A DNA stretch of 64,000 bases from CAZJTL01 sp964548905 (lineage in GTDB: Bacteria; Cyanobacteriota; Cyanobacteriia; Cyanobacteriales; Xenococcaceae). The stretch is taken from assembly GCA_964548905.1 (NCBI GenBank), contig CAZJTL010000004.1, positions 9,723-73,722 of the forward strand, written 5' to 3'. The notes beneath the pieces are model-generated. The model worked only from the letters and a program-made list of their open reading frames with translations. It ran no database searches and had not been told where the DNA came from. This document shows, in pieces, positions 63,179 through 64,000 of the stretch (positions within the stretch are counted from its first letter, which is position 1; the number at the start of each line of letters is the position of its first letter). A program made the position numbers and the translations under genes.

Positions 63179-64000
63179 ATGACTATTGCTCGCACAATTT
63201 GTCTTGGCTTTATCGCCATTATCACGATCGGCACTATTTTGTTGATGATGCCTGTTGCTGGCACTAGTGGCACTTGGAACGACCCTTTGGTTGCCTTATT
63301 TATGACTACCTCTGCGGTTTGCGTCACTGGTTTAGCTGTAGTCGATCCTGGCACCTATTTTTCTTTGTGGGGACAAGGAGTGCTAGCAGCAGAAGTTCAA
63401 ATAGGTGGTTTAGGTTATATGACTCTTACCACCTTCTTGATTTTATTAATTGGACGCAAATTTGACCTCAAACAAAAATTAGCGATTCACGAATCTTTCG
63501 ATCGCCCTTTTCTACAAGGAAGTAGAAGTGTAATTCGCTCCATTATTGCTACCACTCTTGTTTTTGAGTTAGCTGGAGCAATTTTAATGTATAGTACTTT
63601 TGCCAAAGATCGTGGAGCAATAAAAGGGCTATGGTTCTCTATTTTTCATAGTATTAGTGCTTTTAACAACGCAGGATTTGCCTTATTTAAAGACAATTTA
63701 ATGAGCTACAATACCTCAATTCCAATTAATTTAGGAATCACAGGATTAATTATTGTTGGTGGTATTGGCTATCAAGTAATTATTGAAGCTTATGTTTGGT
63801 TGCAAAATATTGTACACAGAAAAAAAGCTAAATTTGTTTTTTCACTCAATTTTTTAGTAGCTACCAGTACTACTTTTTTGCTTTTGCTAGCAGGGACTAT
63901 TGCTTTTTTCCTAACCGAACACAAAAATCCTGATACTTTAGCACCTTTAAGTTTTCACCATGAAATTCTGGCTGCTTGGTTTCAATCGGTAACTACGAGA
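63179..64000 (+). CDS. ktrB: TrkH/KtrB-type potassium uptake channel subunit, 3' end outside window
   Basis: The open frame from ATG 63179 reaches the window end (274 residues seen). The first pore-forming unit (LFMTTSAVCVTGLAVVD) and the second (FHSISAFNNAGFALF) match the filter segments of TrkH/KtrB/NtpJ transporters, with membrane segments between. It imports potassium, usually with a KtrA/TrkA-type gating subunit that should lie just beyond the right edge. The Ktr rather than Trk name rests on length and is tentative. Confidence 0.88.
   Translation, partial: MTIARTICLGFIAIITIGTILLMMPVAGTSGTWNDPLVALFMTTSAVCVTGLAVVDPGTYFSLWGQGVLAAEVQIGGLGYMTLTTFLILLIGRKFDLKQKLAIHESFDRPFLQGSRSVIRSIIATTLVFELAGAILMYSTFAKDRGAIKGLWFSIFHSISAFNNAGFALFKDNLMSYNTSIPINLGITGLIIVGGIGYQVIIEAYVWLQNIVHRKKAKFVFSLNFLVATSTTFLLLLAGTIAFFLTEHKNPDTLAPLSFHHEILAAWFQSVTTR

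Overview
The window is chromosomal DNA of a cyanobacterium. The evidence is the abundant HIP1 octamer GCGATCGC and its relatives, phycobiliprotein-type and CpcS-type lyase genes, a CRR6 gene (NDH-1 assembly), cyanobacterial signatures in the trigger factor-clpP-clpX block, and intergenic spacers filled with short heptanucleotide tandem repeats. The DNA is AT-rich with long repeat-laden spacers. A unicellular or baeocyte-forming lineage (Pleurocapsales-like) would fit, but I cannot fix the genus from sequence reading alone.

Layout. 1-8960: a truncated Ser/Thr kinase, a leucine-rich-repeat protein, ilvD divergent from asnS, then an atypical phycobiliprotein-like gene with a companion, divergent from a HEAT-repeat protein. 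9240-18000: a ClC-type chloride transporter with CBS and USP domains, kptA, an M20 amidohydrolase, tRNA-Pro(CGG) and smc. 18000-27400 is the accessory stretch: an antitoxin-like orphan, unknown small genes, a c-di-AMP (ydaO-type) riboswitch leading a nitrate/bicarbonate/sulfonate-class ABC operon (permease, Tat-lipoprotein binding protein, ATPase), a CpcS-type lyase, a membrane protein, an SDH/ClpP-like protease, a frameshifted RTX gene and a THUMP protein. 27300-30600: an ABC ATPase whose last codons were severed by a 138-bp MITE, next to a SphS/SphR-like phosphate two-component pair. 30700-53900 is mostly housekeeping: sulfite-oxidase-like enzyme, rpmF, RNase J, dapA-asd, tig, clpP-clpX, hydrolases, a PerR-like regulator, crr6, ftsY, a PP2C phosphatase, accC, aroB and hemL. 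54000-61530 on the minus strand: an RTX-repeat protein gene followed by three large genes in which TPR arrays are fused to a GT61 glycosyltransferase, a SAM methyltransferase and a sulfotransferase. 62000-64000: a family 2 glycosyltransferase and a Trk/Ktr potassium transporter that runs off the end.

How the genes may work together. The most system-like region is the RTX protein plus three TPR-fused modifying enzymes. The simplest reading is a machine that glycosylates, methylates and sulfates a surface protein or exopolymer. The second is an anion-uptake ABC operon placed under c-di-AMP control. The phosphate-sensing pair, a purple-acid-phosphatase-like enzyme with a possible Pho box, and the potassium and chloride transporters add an ion and nutrient homeostasis theme. 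The spacers carry at least two families of co-varying palindromes and many heptamer arrays that look like repeated, still mobile or expanding non-coding elements.
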